The notes under the pieces: model-generated | Databases searched by the model: none | What the model was told of the DNA's origin: nothing | The model's input: only the letters and a program-made list of their open reading frames with translations | In this document: in pieces, positions 35,501 to 48,829 of the stretch | Layout of the letters: the number at the start of each line of letters is the position of its first letter | Numbering within the stretch: position 1 is the first letter of the stretch | Made by a program: the position numbers and the translations under genes | Origin: Paramecium pentaurelia | Lineage: Eukaryota; Ciliophora; Oligohymenophorea; Peniculida; Parameciidae | Direction: 5' to 3' | DNA length: 64,000 nt | Assembly: GCA_905183005.1 (NCBI GenBank) | Contig: CAJJDO010000023.1 | Location: 606,080 to 670,079 of the forward strand

Positions 35501-38110
35501 TCTATTTAATTCAATCTAAGCTAATTAATCTTATTGTTTTTCATATAAATCATTTTATTAAATAGAGATTGTCCCTATCTTTCTTGATAAAGATCCTTCA
35601 GATAATTAAGCCTTTTTTGGAATAAATGATTTTTCAAAATGGCTGCTCTTTGGCATATTTATACTTAATGATTAAAAATGTTAAATCAATTCAATAATAT
35701 TTTCTCTTACCATGAAAATACAAGAATCCTCAATTAATAACCCTTCATATTCTTATGAAATTAGTTAATTTTTATATGAATCAATAATTTTAATTAATTA
35801 TGGAAGAAACATATATATATAACATTGGTTTATCAATCTTTACAATGTTAATTTTTCATTCTAATTTTAAAAATAAGTTTAAAATAAATTTTAAGTACTA
35901 CCCCATATTTTACCATCATCTCCAAAAATTAAAAAATCTACTCCTCTTTTAACTTAAGATAGACATCCCATAATTACATAATCATCTTAAATTAGAAAAT
36001 TGTTGTCTATTTTTAATTATTATGCTACTAAATAACCTTATTTATCAGAACTAAATACAACATTATAAGATTAAAATAATTTAGATTTTGCTTATTGTAA
36101 ATAATCTTCTAATAAATTATCATGTATTGCAGATAAAAATGGAGGCATTAATTAATTTATATATTAGATTTGTTAAAATTCTTTATCATCATAACCAAAA
36201 TATTGAGATAAACCTCTTTTATCTTAATTAATAATCTAACCTAAATTTCTGACTAAACTTAACATTATTAATGCTACCTTGTCTTCAACCAATGTAAAAT
36301 TAGTTATAACATCAGAAGATAATGTGTGTTCAATATTAAATATTTCTTATATTAAAAATTCACATTAAGCTGAATTGTAATAGTCATTCATAATTGAACT
36401 ATAAAAAATAGAGGCTATTTTCAATTCTAATACATTACAATTAGTTCCTAAATGACTAATGTTTTCAACATCAAATGATAATTTTGATAATAACTCTTTT
36501 TGTAATGATTACACTTTCTTACTTAAATTAATAGCCTCATTTTGAAATTCTTAAATTGTGTTGTATCCTTTAATTAATTATTCCCAAAAATAGATTTTTG
36601 CATCCATTAACTTAATTATATTAGGAATGTAGAGTTCTTCAAAAACTATTGATTTACTTATATGAATTATATCCAAAGATTATTTTTCTTATTCTCTGTT
36701 TTGGGTTTAAAAAATATTTGCTTATTGTTATTTTTGAACTGTTTATTGTAAATTGTTATTGATTTGTTTCTTCATAAATTTAAAGTAATAGGATTATTGT
36801 TATTAATAAAAAATATCATATTTTCTAAATTCAACTAAACTAAGTAATGGTTTCTTGCAATAATGAGACAAAAAATTAGTGTATATCAATTACATATCTT
36901 CAAAAGTTACTCTACCATTTTATTTTGATAGCTTTAATTACCTTTACAAAAATGATATAATAAATTTTCTTGATGACATATCTTAGAAATAATAATTATT
37001 GATATGTTTATCACTTTATAAGTGATTTACAATATAAGCATAATAATAAAACAATTTTTTCTATCTTACTGTTTTTTTTAAATCTTATGATAATTCATAA
37101 ATCCTTTAGATTACATCAATTGTTCTACTTGAGGATAAAAGCTTATACTGAGATTAATGAAATATTTTCCTTTCAAAAAGAACTTCAGAAAATTGATATG
37201 AAAATGATGCAATCAACATCACACTTTCAAGTATCATATTTTATTACAATATTGTATTTTCTGATAAAACATTTAATGTAATTAGTATTGATATAGAGAA
37301 TAGTATGAAGTATAATTTAAAATTAAATTCATTATTTGGAGGATAATAGGAGTTTAGGAAAATATTTTCAATCATTTATAATAAGATTAAACAATTTATG
37401 AGAATAAAAAACAAATATACATTAAAACTATTTGTTTCAAGTAAATAAACTGCAAACATAATTGCTCTTATTATAACATAAAGCATTTAATTAAATGAAT
37501 ATTTACTCTATAATATAGAAAAAGGTTTAAATGAGAATGATCTAAAAAGATAAATTCCAATATATTATGATAACAATGTCAACATCGATCCAGCTAATCC
37601 AATATAAAATATTGAATGTTAAGAACATTTTTAATCTTAAAATGAATTAAACTTTTCACAAAATATTCCATTTCCATAAAACAAAAGAAATAAATTACCA
37701 ATTGAAAAATTTATGTGAAGAAAATAAAAATTTACAACTCTTAACATAAAGTGTAATATACCATTAGTAAATTCTGTATTTGGTGAAATCTTTCTAAATA
37801 TTGTTAAAATTGAAATAAATATAATAATTGCTGACTAAAATGCAAAAAAAGTTGCTGCTAATATTTAATGAATGATTTTTTGATCTTGCTAAATAGGCAA
37901 AATTAATAAGCAATTAATTACTTATTTAAAGTATTTAAATACAGGATCCTATTCATAATTCCAAAAATTCCATCCATCATTAGGAAATAATAGCGCTAAA
38001 AATTATAATGAACAAATTAAAAGTTGAACTTTGAAATATCTATCTGATAATTAGGTAGGACTTTTATAAAAAGCAATTTCACTTAACACATCAATCAATA
38101 AGTATCCCAT
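32563..38110 (-). CDS. Giant multi-span protein, TmcB-like ciliate family
   Basis: 1,830 residues, two introns (35372-35398 and 35139-35166). N-terminal 330 residues: many membrane spans (AATFFAFQSAIIIFIS, IIRAIMFAVYLLE, FILFSISILITLNVL). Central region: helical, then a segment near 640-760 (FGYDDKEFQ, DDYVIMGCLSQVK, DFLIFGDDGKIWG) that recalls the PAS-like region of tiny-macrocysts-B-type proteins. Then a KPADKYLIKFSLNF segment and four further C-terminal spans (SVFLILIILITVHLVII; IICIAVILLIELYFW; LSYIIMLLIVFIIITLM; GVVGVLVGLSYAIYYIVII). An ATG at 35157 could be mistaken for a separate 864-codon gene, but the 28-nt intron joins the halves exactly in frame. TGA precedes the start in frame. 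Possibly a sensory membrane protein; function unknown. Confidence 0.78.
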
Positions 38111-38344
38111 TCAAAGGTTAAAATCAATAATAATTATTATCATTTTTATCTATTTATAATCAATTTGTAATCACAACAAAAACACAGCACTTACAAAGAA
38201 TTTAATTAAATTATTATAAGACTATTAGAAAAATATCATAATTAATAGAGTATTTAAGATAAATGGATTCAAATAAAAATTTTACAAAATATATAGATAG
38301 ACTTAAGATCTTTATATTTGATATGAATATTTATTTCTTGTAAA

Positions 38345-40143
38345 TCATTATTTACCTTAAAAAGCTCTATAGTGATTTATAAGATTTTTTGTAGCACTAT
38401 TAGCATTAAATCCTGTAAAATCTAAATTGTTATGATTATCAACATTTTTTAACAAAACCGATCTTACATTCTTTGCAAGAACCTTTCCTAATTCAACTCC
38501 CCATTAATCAAATGGATTAATTCCCCAAAGAATACTAGTATTATTAATAAATATACCCTTCAACTAGAACTCTGTGTTCATATAGAGCCAATAACTATCC
38601 AACATTATAAGGATTAGCCTCATTTTAGAATAGAATTTGTAAACTGCATCTGTCTCCAGGGAATATTTTATGATGTTATAATTCTTCTTTTACTCCTTCA
38701 GCAATAACTTCTTCTTTAGTCTTTCCTCTAGCTAAAGCATCAACTTAAGCAAAATAATTAGACATCAATTCATCATGCTAATCTCTTACAGCTGCTGGAT
38801 TAGAAGCTCCAGTTTCAGCCTAAGATTTAGCATAACCTATAAATTCACAAGGGATAACTTAAGATCCTTAATGAATTAATTAGAAAAATGAATGTTGAGA
38901 GTTAGTTCCTGGTTCACCAAAAATGAATGGACAAGCTGATTTAAAATATTATTCATGTTTATCAGGATAAACAAGTGCTGTTTTACCATTACTTTCCATA
39001 TGAACTTATTAGACATGGGCAGGGAATCTTAATAAGCATTATGCATAAGGAATCAAAGCCAAAGCTTGATATTTCTAATAAAATGAAATATCATTTACTT
39101 AAATGCTTGCTCTATACCATCCCAATAATCCTAAAAGAACAGGTAGGTTTTTACTTACTTATTTCTCACTTACAAGATGCTAATCTATAGAGTGAGCTCC
39201 ATGTAAGACTTAAGCAATGTAATCATAACCAAATTATAGACTCAATGGTAAAACTCCAATAGCACTAGTAACACTATATCTACCTCCAACCCAGTCCCAA
39301 AATCCAAATACTCTTTATTCATTAATTCCAAACTTTCCTGTTTCTGCTAAATTTGTAGATACAGCTGTTAAATGTGACTCTAATATTTCCTTTTCTTAAT
39401 TAATTATAAATACTTTTTCATTTTCATGACCCAACACTTTATATTATTCTAAAATCCAATTTCTGCATACTTTTGCATTCATTATTGTTTCTGCAGTTGT
39501 AAATGTCTTTGAATTGATCACAAAAAGGGTCTCTTCCACATTCAAATTTTGCAATGCTCTTATTGTGTCAACGGGATCAACGTTCGCTAGAAATCTTAAT
39601 TATCTTCCCTTTGATTTCAATTATCCTTCATGATGAGTTCTTAATGCTTCATAAATGAATTCAATTCCCAAATAGCTTCCTCCAATTCCAATAACAACTG
39701 TATTTAACAACTATTTTTTAGTGTATCCCAAAAATGTTCCAGAACGAACAGATTCTGTAAATGTTTTGACTCTATCCAAAATTTAGTAGACATCTGGTAT
39801 AACATTTTATCCATCTACTATTACTTATTATGCTTCTGGTGTTCTTAAAGCTGTATGTAATACTGCTCTATTTTCAGTGGAATTAAATTTGATCTATTTA
39901 GAATTAATTCAATACTCCTGATTAGATATCTTTTAGAGTTCCAAAAAGATTTGTGTTATCAACTAATTGTTGAAATTATGCAATCAATTCTGTGTCTACT
40001 TTTTCATGAGAATAATCCAATAAAATTCCATCAAATTAAGTCACCAAATGCTTGTTTCTCTCATCATTATCTAAGAGAGTTCTTAAATGAGTTTTTGATA
40101 AGACAGTGTCATAATATTAGGCAATCTTCTATTATATATCCAT
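38345..40143 (-). CDS. Glucose-6-phosphate isomerase
   Basis: 576 residues, introns 39894-39915, 39075-39098 and 38535-38556. Interconverts glucose 6-phosphate and fructose 6-phosphate in glycolysis. Family features: VVIGIGGSYLG, the sugar-phosphate loop NSKTFTTAET, signature one VGGRYSVTSAIG, QQVHMESNGK with the catalytic Glu, and signature two EPGTNSQHSFFQLIHQG. The C-terminal Lys region (QWGVELGKVLA) is restored by the third splice. Length is close to the usual 550-560. The second intron is a stop-free multiple of three and was placed by family comparison. Confidence 0.95.
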
Positions 40144-40282
40144 AAGAGATAATATTAATTTTATTAATCATAATCATCTTATTTATTAATAATTTAATAA
40201 GTTTTATGGATTAAAAATTTAATGAAAAAATTTAATATAAATATAATCTGTTTTATGAAGAATATAAATACTATTAAAAAAG

Positions 40283-42691
40283 TCAAACTACATATATTTT
40301 AATGATCCTGTTTGGCTTTTTTAAGCATATTTTACATAACTCTAATTTGTTTGAACACTCATAACAACAAAATCTATGGCCACATTCCAAAAAGACCTAA
40401 TATTAATCTTTAAAATACAGAATTAATATCTTTAGATTGACAAATTTAACATAAATTAAATTCTTACTCTTCTCTTAATCTCTATCCTAATTCATTAACT
40501 TAATTTTTCAAAATACTAATAAGACCATTTTCTTTTGGGATTATTGTTGATTAAATTTCTAATTGTGAAATGCTTGATAAATCACTAAATCTATGATCAA
40601 ATACTTAAATTGAGTACCTTTTAATGATAAAGAATATTAAAATTACATATCATTGTTTTTTTTAGTTCCATCATTCCCACCAATTAAGTATATGTTAGTT
40701 TCATAAGAACATAATTGATGAAATGTTCTTGCAGATGGAGTATTACCTGCTGTTTCTATAAATTTCCATTCTTTTAATTCGCAATTAAATTCATAGAGAT
40801 CATTGTATCTAGTCATAGCTGCATCGACTCCTCCAAAAATATATATACTATATCCAATTATGGTGCTGCTATGCCTATACCGAGAAGGAGGTTTATTTCT
40901 AACTTTTTCCAAATACCAATAGTTTGATGCAAATGAATAGGTGTACTATATTTTAATAATTATTGTACAAGTTCATCTAAGGTCTTAAAGCCATCCCAAC
41001 CACCAAAAACATACATTTAGTTTTTATATACTTCTGCTGTATGACCAAATCTTGGTGTTGGGATTTAACCATGAGTTTACAACTTAACCCATTAATTATT
41101 TTGAATATCAAAGCAATGTAAGTCATTAAATCTATTACTACCATCTGCTCCTCCAAAAACATACAATTTTTCATTATTTATTACAAGAGACATATCAACT
41201 CTTGGTTAAATTTCTCTTGTTGTTCTGATTTAATTCCATTATCTTAATTTTGTATCGAAAACATATAAATCATTAAAATATTCTCCTCTTCTATTAGTAT
41301 ACCCTCCAAAATAATAAATGTCATGTTAATGAGCAACTCCTTTACAACCTGATCTTGGAGATGGAGCTATTCCTTTTGGTGCAATTTATTCCCATTATTT
41401 CTTGAATATATTATAACAATGCATATCATTTACTATAGTAGTGTCATCAGATCCACAAAATAAATAGAGATTTTCTTAACATTGTACTACTGAGTGACCT
41501 GTTCTAGGAGTAAACTTTCTAAATTTCATTTATAAGTTTACATTTCTTAGTTAGTTTCTATCTTCCACTCATAATATTTTCCTAATTCCAAAAATGAAGT
41601 TCCTTCTTCTATATTTTAGACTTCTAATGGAATATCCTACAAAAATTCTTCTCTCTCTACTGTATGACTTCGATAACTCATTAATGATGATTGAGGTTAT
41701 AAATCGACCAAGTTGGCCATCTTAACTTAATCTAAAACTTAATATTTACTTGAGAAAAATTAAGAATTGAGAGATCTTAATAATTTAATCCTCCAATAAT
41801 TAAAATATCTTCTCGAGATTAATGTAACAAACAGAGCATTGTATGTTGTACACGAGGGTATGGATGTCTACTTAATTTAGGTAGCTCAATCCATTTTAAT
41901 GTGACTATATTTAAAGCATAGAAATTATCATTGCATCTCTTTCCATCAAATGTACACCCTCCAAAAATTATTAAATACTCTTTCATGGCTAATGCCGCTT
42001 AATGTCTAAATATTGGTAAAGGATTTTTTATATCCAATCTTATCCAAGTTCTTAAATCAACTAATAACCAGACATCATCTAATATTATTTATCCATCACT
42101 TCCTCCAGTTACAATTATAGTGTCTTCATAAACCGTGCATTAATGACCAAATCTATGTGCAGGCTCAAATTCAATTTAATTCCATCTAATACAATACACT
42201 TTTTTTTTTTACTTATCACTTCCTATTGTGTACGTTTTACAATCATTAAAAATTTTCTTTTAAGTCCTTCCTCCAATTATTAATATTTAACCTCTATACA
42301 TGCACATGCTGTGTTCAACTCTTCCTGTTGGAGCGCTTTTTATTTAACGGAATTTCAATTGTACAACATCAATTTCCAAAAAATCATCAAGTAAAATCGT
42401 CCCCTCGATATCTATGCTTCCACCATAACAATATATTTTTCCTTAATTCATTACAAATTAACTATTATATCTATTGTTCATATTCAATTTTCACCTTGCC
42501 TTAAATGGAATTCCATTGTATAATCTCCGCCATTTGAAATCAATTAGACTTAAACTATACAAATCATTCTATTTGTAGTTATCAACTATTAAATATAAAT
42601 TATCCTCATAAAATGTGCAAGGATTTGTAATTTTATTTGGTAATGTTCCTTATAAACGTTGAATCTCCCACTTTAATGCAATTTAAGACAT
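40283..42691 (-). CDS. Double kelch-repeat RING finger protein
   Basis: 752 residues, six introns (42471-42494, 41721-41749, 41519-41541, 40946-40968, 40618-40646, 40397-40418). Two sets of kelch repeats (residues about 20-300 and 350-600) with double-Gly motifs (YCYGGSID, IIGGRTQ, VTGGSDG, IIFGGC, YFGGYTN, VFGGADG, VFGGWDG, IYIFGGVDA, LIGGNDG). A coiled segment precedes a C-terminal RING (LCQIC, ECGHRFCCYEC, CKIC) ending at TGA. Likely an E3 ligase with two propeller substrate binders. The 29-nt intron 41721-41749 joins the halves; without it the first frame would overrun the ATG at 41720. Start MSQIALKW is chosen; in-frame ATGs at 42721 and 42748 are possible. Confidence 0.8.
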
Positions 42692-42818
42692 TAATTGATT
42701 ATAATTTATATAATAAACCATGAGAAAATTTATCAAAAACTTCTCCATAATAATCTAAAATTCTAAATTGAGTATAATAATATAATTATAACAATATTTA
42801 TCTGAAATAAAATCAACT

Positions 42819-44656
42819 TCAATTTTAAAACTTGTATTAATGATCAAATTGCGAATCATAATCTTCATTATACTCTCTTTTTTCCCCCTTAGTTTCCAAA
42901 TTTTGCTCAATAGCTGCTTTTGCTTCTACTTCGCTGCCTTTCTAAGATAAAAAAAATCAATACTTATTTTATTGTAGATGAAAAAGTTTCTATTTCTGAT
43001 GTTACACAGTCTCCCATTAATTCTTTATTCTTGAAAAAATCAATTTCAATTTATGCTTCGTTCAATTAATTTTCAAGACCCTTTATTTATAATAACAGCA
43101 ATTTCCTTTCTTCTTTCAAATCTTAATTTTCTTTTTATAATTCCTAAATTTAATTTGATATTGTTTCTTTTTTAATTTCAAATTTCTCATTTGTTTGTGA
43201 AATTTCTATTTTTAATTTATTTTCTAGTTCAATTTATGACTACAACTCTTTTTGTTAAATATTTAATTAACCTAACTTTTTGTCCAATTCATTTTTGTCA
43301 AATTAAAACTATTTGAACTTTTCTTCTAATTCTTAGACCTCCTAAGTTTTATTTTATTTAAAGCTCTATAAATTTTATTCCTCTTCTTTTAACTATTATC
43401 TTAACTTTTCAATTTAATCTTAAATTGTTTTTTTTTCATTTTATGATTTTATTACTTCTTATTGGATAGCATTCTAATCATTTTCTATTTTTAATTTATT
43501 TTCTTATTAAATAGTAAGTTGCTGTTTTAATTTTTCTAAATTTACTTCTTCTAATTAATTTTTCTCAATTAATTGATTTAATTTATTGTTTTCTACTAAT
43601 ATTTATTTTTTAATTTAATTAAGTTCATCTGAAATTTTAGTTTTCTCTTAAAGTATCATATTTAATTTTTGTTCCGTTTCATTTAAATTTTGCTATATAC
43701 TTAATAATTTTTTTTACTCCTCCTTTTGTGTTTCTTCAAATTATTATCTTAATTTATTTTCTTAAATTTCTTATGCCAATTATTATTATTCAATTAATTT
43801 TTTCTATAAGTCTAGCTATTATTGTTTTAATTCAGATTCCTAATTTAATTGTTCCTATCTTTAAAGTTCTATTTCCAAACTTTTTTATTTTAATTCCTAA
43901 TTCATTTTAATCTATTCCAATTTTTATTTTTCTAGTTTAAGTCTCTCCTCTTACAATTAATTCTCCTCTTTTTCTTTTTTTAATTTTAAAATTTTTATTT
44001 CTTCTTGATGCTAGAGTTCTTCTCTTTGTTTCTTCTAAACCTCCTTCTATCTCCTTTTATTTTCTTACTCTTATAATAGATTAAATTGTTCCTTTTATTT
44101 TTTTAGAAATTCTTATTGTGAAACACCAATCAAGGGTTTACTTTTGGACATTTAAGAAGAAATACTTTTTTGAGGGGAAAACATTTCTTAACTTGATATA
44201 ATACTACTAAAAGTTTTTGTGCTTTAGGATTATTGCAACTTTTAATTTTTTTAAGCTTGTATTAATATATAATGAAGTAGTGGTTTATTTTTGTCCTCTA
44301 TATTGATATGTAATCGTTTAGAAATAGTATCCCTATTAATTTCTTCCCTAAGATTAGCTTCGCTAAATTTGTTTTTTATATCAATACCTTGAGAAAATAG
44401 AATTTGTGTAACTCATTTCGTAAAATTTAAGAAATTCCTTTATAAGTTCTAGCAATTCTCTGCCTGTTTCTAACTCTTTTATTGACTGAATTTTTTTATT
44501 TTCGCTAAAAAAAGGAGAGATTTTTTCATGATTGTCTTGGGAATCAACGACATTAAAAACTGAAGCTCTAATCGATGCCCTAATTTTTGCCAATTAACCA
44601 TTGGCTTCTAAAGTCTATATTATAAGACTTTTAAGCTCTGCTAATTCCTATTGCAT
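42819..44656 (-). CDS. Long coiled-coil protein, unknown
   Basis: 596 residues from the chosen ATG, introns 44363-44387 and 42942-42963. A globular-looking first 150 residues (ELLELIKEFLKFYEMSY), then an almost unbroken coiled coil of about 400 residues rich in Glu, Lys, Gln and Leu. The second splice avoids an early TGA and adds an acidic tail (EYNEDYDSQFDHQ). The same frame stays open and protein-like for about 45 codons upstream of the ATG (GAERFLIKF) but reaches a TGA without another ATG, so the true 5' end may have an exon I could not place. Probably a cytoskeletal or basal-body component by type only. Confidence 0.72.
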
Positions 44657-45523
44657 TTTATTGATTAAAGTTTATTTATTAAATAGCAATAAAAATTTAA
44701 TTAAGAATCTTTCTGCTCCAATAATAGAATTTAGGGATTTAAGTTACTCTATAAATTTGAATAGATTTCATTATTAATAATATAAACTACCTTGATTAAT
44801 TAGCTTTTAAAGAAATTAGATTAAAATGCAATTTATTATATTATATATATATATTTATATATGTGAAAAATAAGTATAAATGATTTTGCCTATGAACAAT
44901 ACACAAAAGAAAAATTTCCTATTCTATTCTCTTAGCAGGTTTTTTGTTTTTAATTTATTTAAAGATCAATTTAACAATTAGTAAAATAGTGAGCTTTCAG
45001 TAGAATAAATGTATCATAACAAAATGTGCTCATTAATTTTAAGAATTGAAAATTAATTATTAATTCAAAATATTAAAATTTTTAATCAGAAAAAAATATA
45101 TGAATTTTCAATTTATTTTTCTTTTTAATAAAAATTCTAAATGGTTATAATGAGAATGCAAAAAGATAGTATTAATGATACTTATCTAATCGAAATGAGT
45201 TAAAATTTTCAGATTTATTGCTTTCATTTTCGTTTCCATAAACTTTAATTATATAGAATATTGACTTCAAATTTTAAAACAAATACAAAAATCAATATTT
45301 ATTCAATAAAGGAAAACAAATAAACATTAGAGTCGTATCTATTTGGTTTAAGCTTAAATTTAGAAATTATAATATACAATAATCTATAATCTATATTATG
45401 CTAATATTCAAGTGTTTCATCTTCATATTAATATTTTCCCTCAATATTATCATTTTTATTTTTTTTCTTATAGTAATAAGCAATATTGATTGAATAATTA
45501 TTATAATATTAAATTTATTATTA
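44657..45523. other. Intergenic, divergent promoters
   Basis: 867 bases between divergent coiled-coil genes. The first 130 bases may hold the missing 5' coding exon of the minus-strand gene. A TA-rich tract lies near 44840-44870. Nothing else recognised. Confidence 0.45.
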
Positions 45524-48500
45524 ATGGAGGAATGGACAGAAGATTAGATTTACAAAATAATACTAAAAATTAGCGAGGAGCAGTCTGATAGTTTCTTAAA
45601 TACTATGGAATATCACTAAAAATTTGACGGAAATAACCGTATATCATATAACTAAAGTAGATAATTAAATCTTGATGATTGGAATTTAAGAAAAGGAAGA
45701 TGTAATAAAAGAAATTTTACATTTGATCAGTATATATTGAATTAAACTAGATATTCTATTCTCTAGATTAAATTCGATGAAAGTTGAGAATGAAGATCAA
45801 ATCTCCTAATATGAACATAAAATTATGGTAATGAATTAAGAGTATGAATAATGTTTGTCACATATTAAAGAATTAGAAGTTATAATTTATTTATCTCTAG
45901 AATGTAAATGAAAACTAAAATGATCAAAACGAAAAGCTTTTTGATTAAATTTAACGTATCGAAGATGAGTTATCTAAAGGAAGATTAAAATACACTCAAA
46001 TAGTAAATGAACTTGAAAAAAAGGATACATAATTAAAAGTAATGATTTAACAACCTTTAGGAATAAATTACATCAATCTAAAATAATGAGTAGATTAATC
46101 AATAGATTAGAAAAAAAAATTAAGATTTAGAGGAATTAATTAATCGATTAAAAAATGAAATTCATTAGAAAGATACACAAATAGGAAAATTAATCTCAAA
46201 AATAAAGGATTAAGATGATAAACTATAATTGAAAGATTTGGAAATTAAAAGTAATTTTTATCATATAAATAGATTATATGAAAGAAAGTGAAAAGCAGCA
46301 ATATGCATCAATAGAATAGTAACAAACTTAACACGATTCTATAAAAAAGGAAAAGAAAAGAACAATTAATTATATGACTAGAAATAAGAGCAACACAGTT
46401 CTTTTAAAATCAGAAACTTTACATTCAAGAAGTTAAAGTCATTATATTGGTTAATTTGATCTTGAATAATTTAAAGAATAGTGCGCAGCATCAGTAAAAT
46501 CTTAAAATTCAGAAAGCGAAGATGATTAAACAGATAAAAAAACATTAAAATAGGAAAATGATGAATAATAAGAGCTAGAAAAGTTGATTGTTGAATTAAA
46601 GAGTAATCTTGAAGCAAAAACTAATTAATTGCAGATTGTTGAGAATGAAAAGAAATAGTGTGAGGCTTAAATAATTACATTAATGTCAGAGATTAGTGTT
46701 TTTAAGATAAAAGAGAAAAAAATGACTTTATAGTAAAAGTAATAGGAAAAAAGATTGACAGAATTGTAATCTGGTAAAACCTAGATCTATTATAGAAAAA
46801 AATAAATTTTAACTTGAATAGGAGTAATTAGAATAGAGAATGAATGAAATATAAGGTTAACACCAATAAAAAATGAAATTAATGTCTTCTGTGATTAATG
46901 AAAATGATTAACTAGTAAGTTGTAATTTTAATTAGAAAAAACGATTGTCTCTTAATTTAGGAAGAGTAGAAACTTAGCAATAAACAGACAAAGACATTAT
47001 TAAGATAAAATAGGAATACGATGATATGATTATGGAGATGTAAAAATAAAATATGGATTTGCAGTAATAACAAATATTTATTTAGCTTTGTGAACGAAGA
47101 ACTTATTGAAGAAAATAATAAAATTAATGAGTAAATAAAATAAATTAGTGAATAAAAATTAAGTAAAAATAAAAAATTAATTAGTATAAAAGATGATATT
47201 GTAAAGATTTAATAATTAGAAAAATAACTTGAATAAATGGAAGTTGAATTAATTACTTAAAAATAAAGTATACTTTTAAAAATAAACATAGTTAATTTAA
47301 AGGATGATAAAAATATTTTTGAAGATAAAATTAGAATAATAAAATAGGAACTTTTAATAGATTATGATATAATAGATCAATTGGAAAAAAATAAATAAAA
47401 ATAGAGTTAAAATGATAGAATTATGGAAAACTAGTAAAATTATTTAAAAATGGAATTATAAGAATAAATAAAATAGCTTGAATTAGCAAACAATTAGTTA
47501 AAATAATAGATATAATAATATTAGATATTAAAATAAGAAGAGGAGATAATAATATAAAATTAAGTGGAGATATAGAGTAATGATAATTATTTGAAAGTAT
47601 AATAAATAGAAACATAACAAAGCTATTATTTAAGAGTTAGAATAAAAAAATCATGGACTTCAAGAAGAGTTGAAAGAAAAAGAAGCTTTAAAGTTAAAAG
47701 AAATAGAAATAATTAATTTAGAAATTGAAAAAGGAGTTCATCATTTATTAGAGAAAAATCAATAAATAGAATCATAGCAAGCTATGATTAAAGAGTTACA
47801 ATTAAAAACTATTTAAATTTAATAAGAGTTTGAATAAGTTAATTTTTAGAGTTTAAATCAAATTGAATAGCTATAAATAGATGTATACTAAAAAGAAAAC
47901 GTATTATAATAATAACATTAATCTATTTCATCTTTTGAATAACTTATATTATAGCAGAACACTTAATTAGAATAATTAAAAAATAATACTTTTATTTAAA
48001 ATCAGGAATAGTAAATCTAATAATTATATACAGAAATTCATGCTTTAAAATTACAAATTGAATAATAAGATGATCATCAGAAAGTTTACGAATCAATTTT
48101 GAATAAATAAATAGAAAAACTTAAATAAATTAATCTTAGTCAATAAACTTAGATACTTTCTTTAACTTAAGATAAAGAAAAATTACAGTAAAATATATAT
48201 ATAAAATAGATCAATATGTTCTTAATTAAAATAAATCGAAAATATACTATAAGATGAATTACATAAAATGTAAGATAAAATAGATGAGTTATGCATTGAA
48301 CTTGACAAAGTTTAATAACCATCTACTCGTTCATCTTCAATTTCATCTTAAAATAAAACTTTGATTTATGAGTAGTTCTTTCATTTAGTATATCTATTTG
48401 TTAAATTAGACTTCTCAATCAGTTCAGATGAATTCAAATCATTAAAATGCATTTGATGTTAAACTAAAATCTTATTACTCTGAAGTTGTAAATTAAGGTG

Positions 48501-48593
48501 TGCCTTTTCATAAAGTAATATTTAATATATAATTAGTGGTCAAAATGGCTAGAAGATAAATTAAAAGAGGAGTTGAATAAATTTTAAAGATGA
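45524..48593 (+). CDS. Large coiled-coil protein, unknown
   Basis: 933 residues, eleven introns (45730-45766, 45879-45900, 46039-46060, 46251-46272, 46774-46795, 46915-46935, 47064-47085, 47564-47597, 48188-48209, 48388-48409, 48515-48536), all GT..AG and mostly 21-22 nt. After a 70-residue head (MEEWTEDQIYKI) the protein is nearly continuous coiled coil, very rich in Gln, Glu and Lys. A Ser-rich break (PSTRSSSISSQ) lies near 865 and a helical tail follows (KWLEDKLKEELNKF). Two introns are longer than usual (37 and 34 nt); both are forced by frame. No motor or membrane domain. A centriolar, ciliary or cytoskeletal scaffold is plausible, but unproven. Confidence 0.75.
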
Positions 48594-48829
48594 ATGAATT
48601 GTATATTATATATTTTTTGAATACAACCATTTATCGGTTAATTAAAGATCCTTTTTATTCATATTCGCTTTACAATAAAATAATAAATTAAGAAATAATC
48701 AAAAATTGGTCTCTTAAATTAAAAAAACTTCTTTAGATATTTTTTTTGATAAAATCTCTAATTTTTTTGTTATAATAGAATATTTCTCCATTTAATATGT
48801 TTTTTCAGTATTGTTTTAATAAAATAGTT

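Noticed and set aside
40283..41720. Kelch-RING protein as its own gene from ATG 41720
   Set aside because: The upstream kelch frame has no stop before this point, and a 29-nt intron ends directly at the ATG with matching phase.
43728..43910. Plus-strand hydrophobic frame, and a similar one at 47421-47615 on minus
   Set aside because: Both are antisense to long coiled-coil coding regions; Gln/Lys-rich sequence reads as Ile/Phe/Leu-rich on the other strand.
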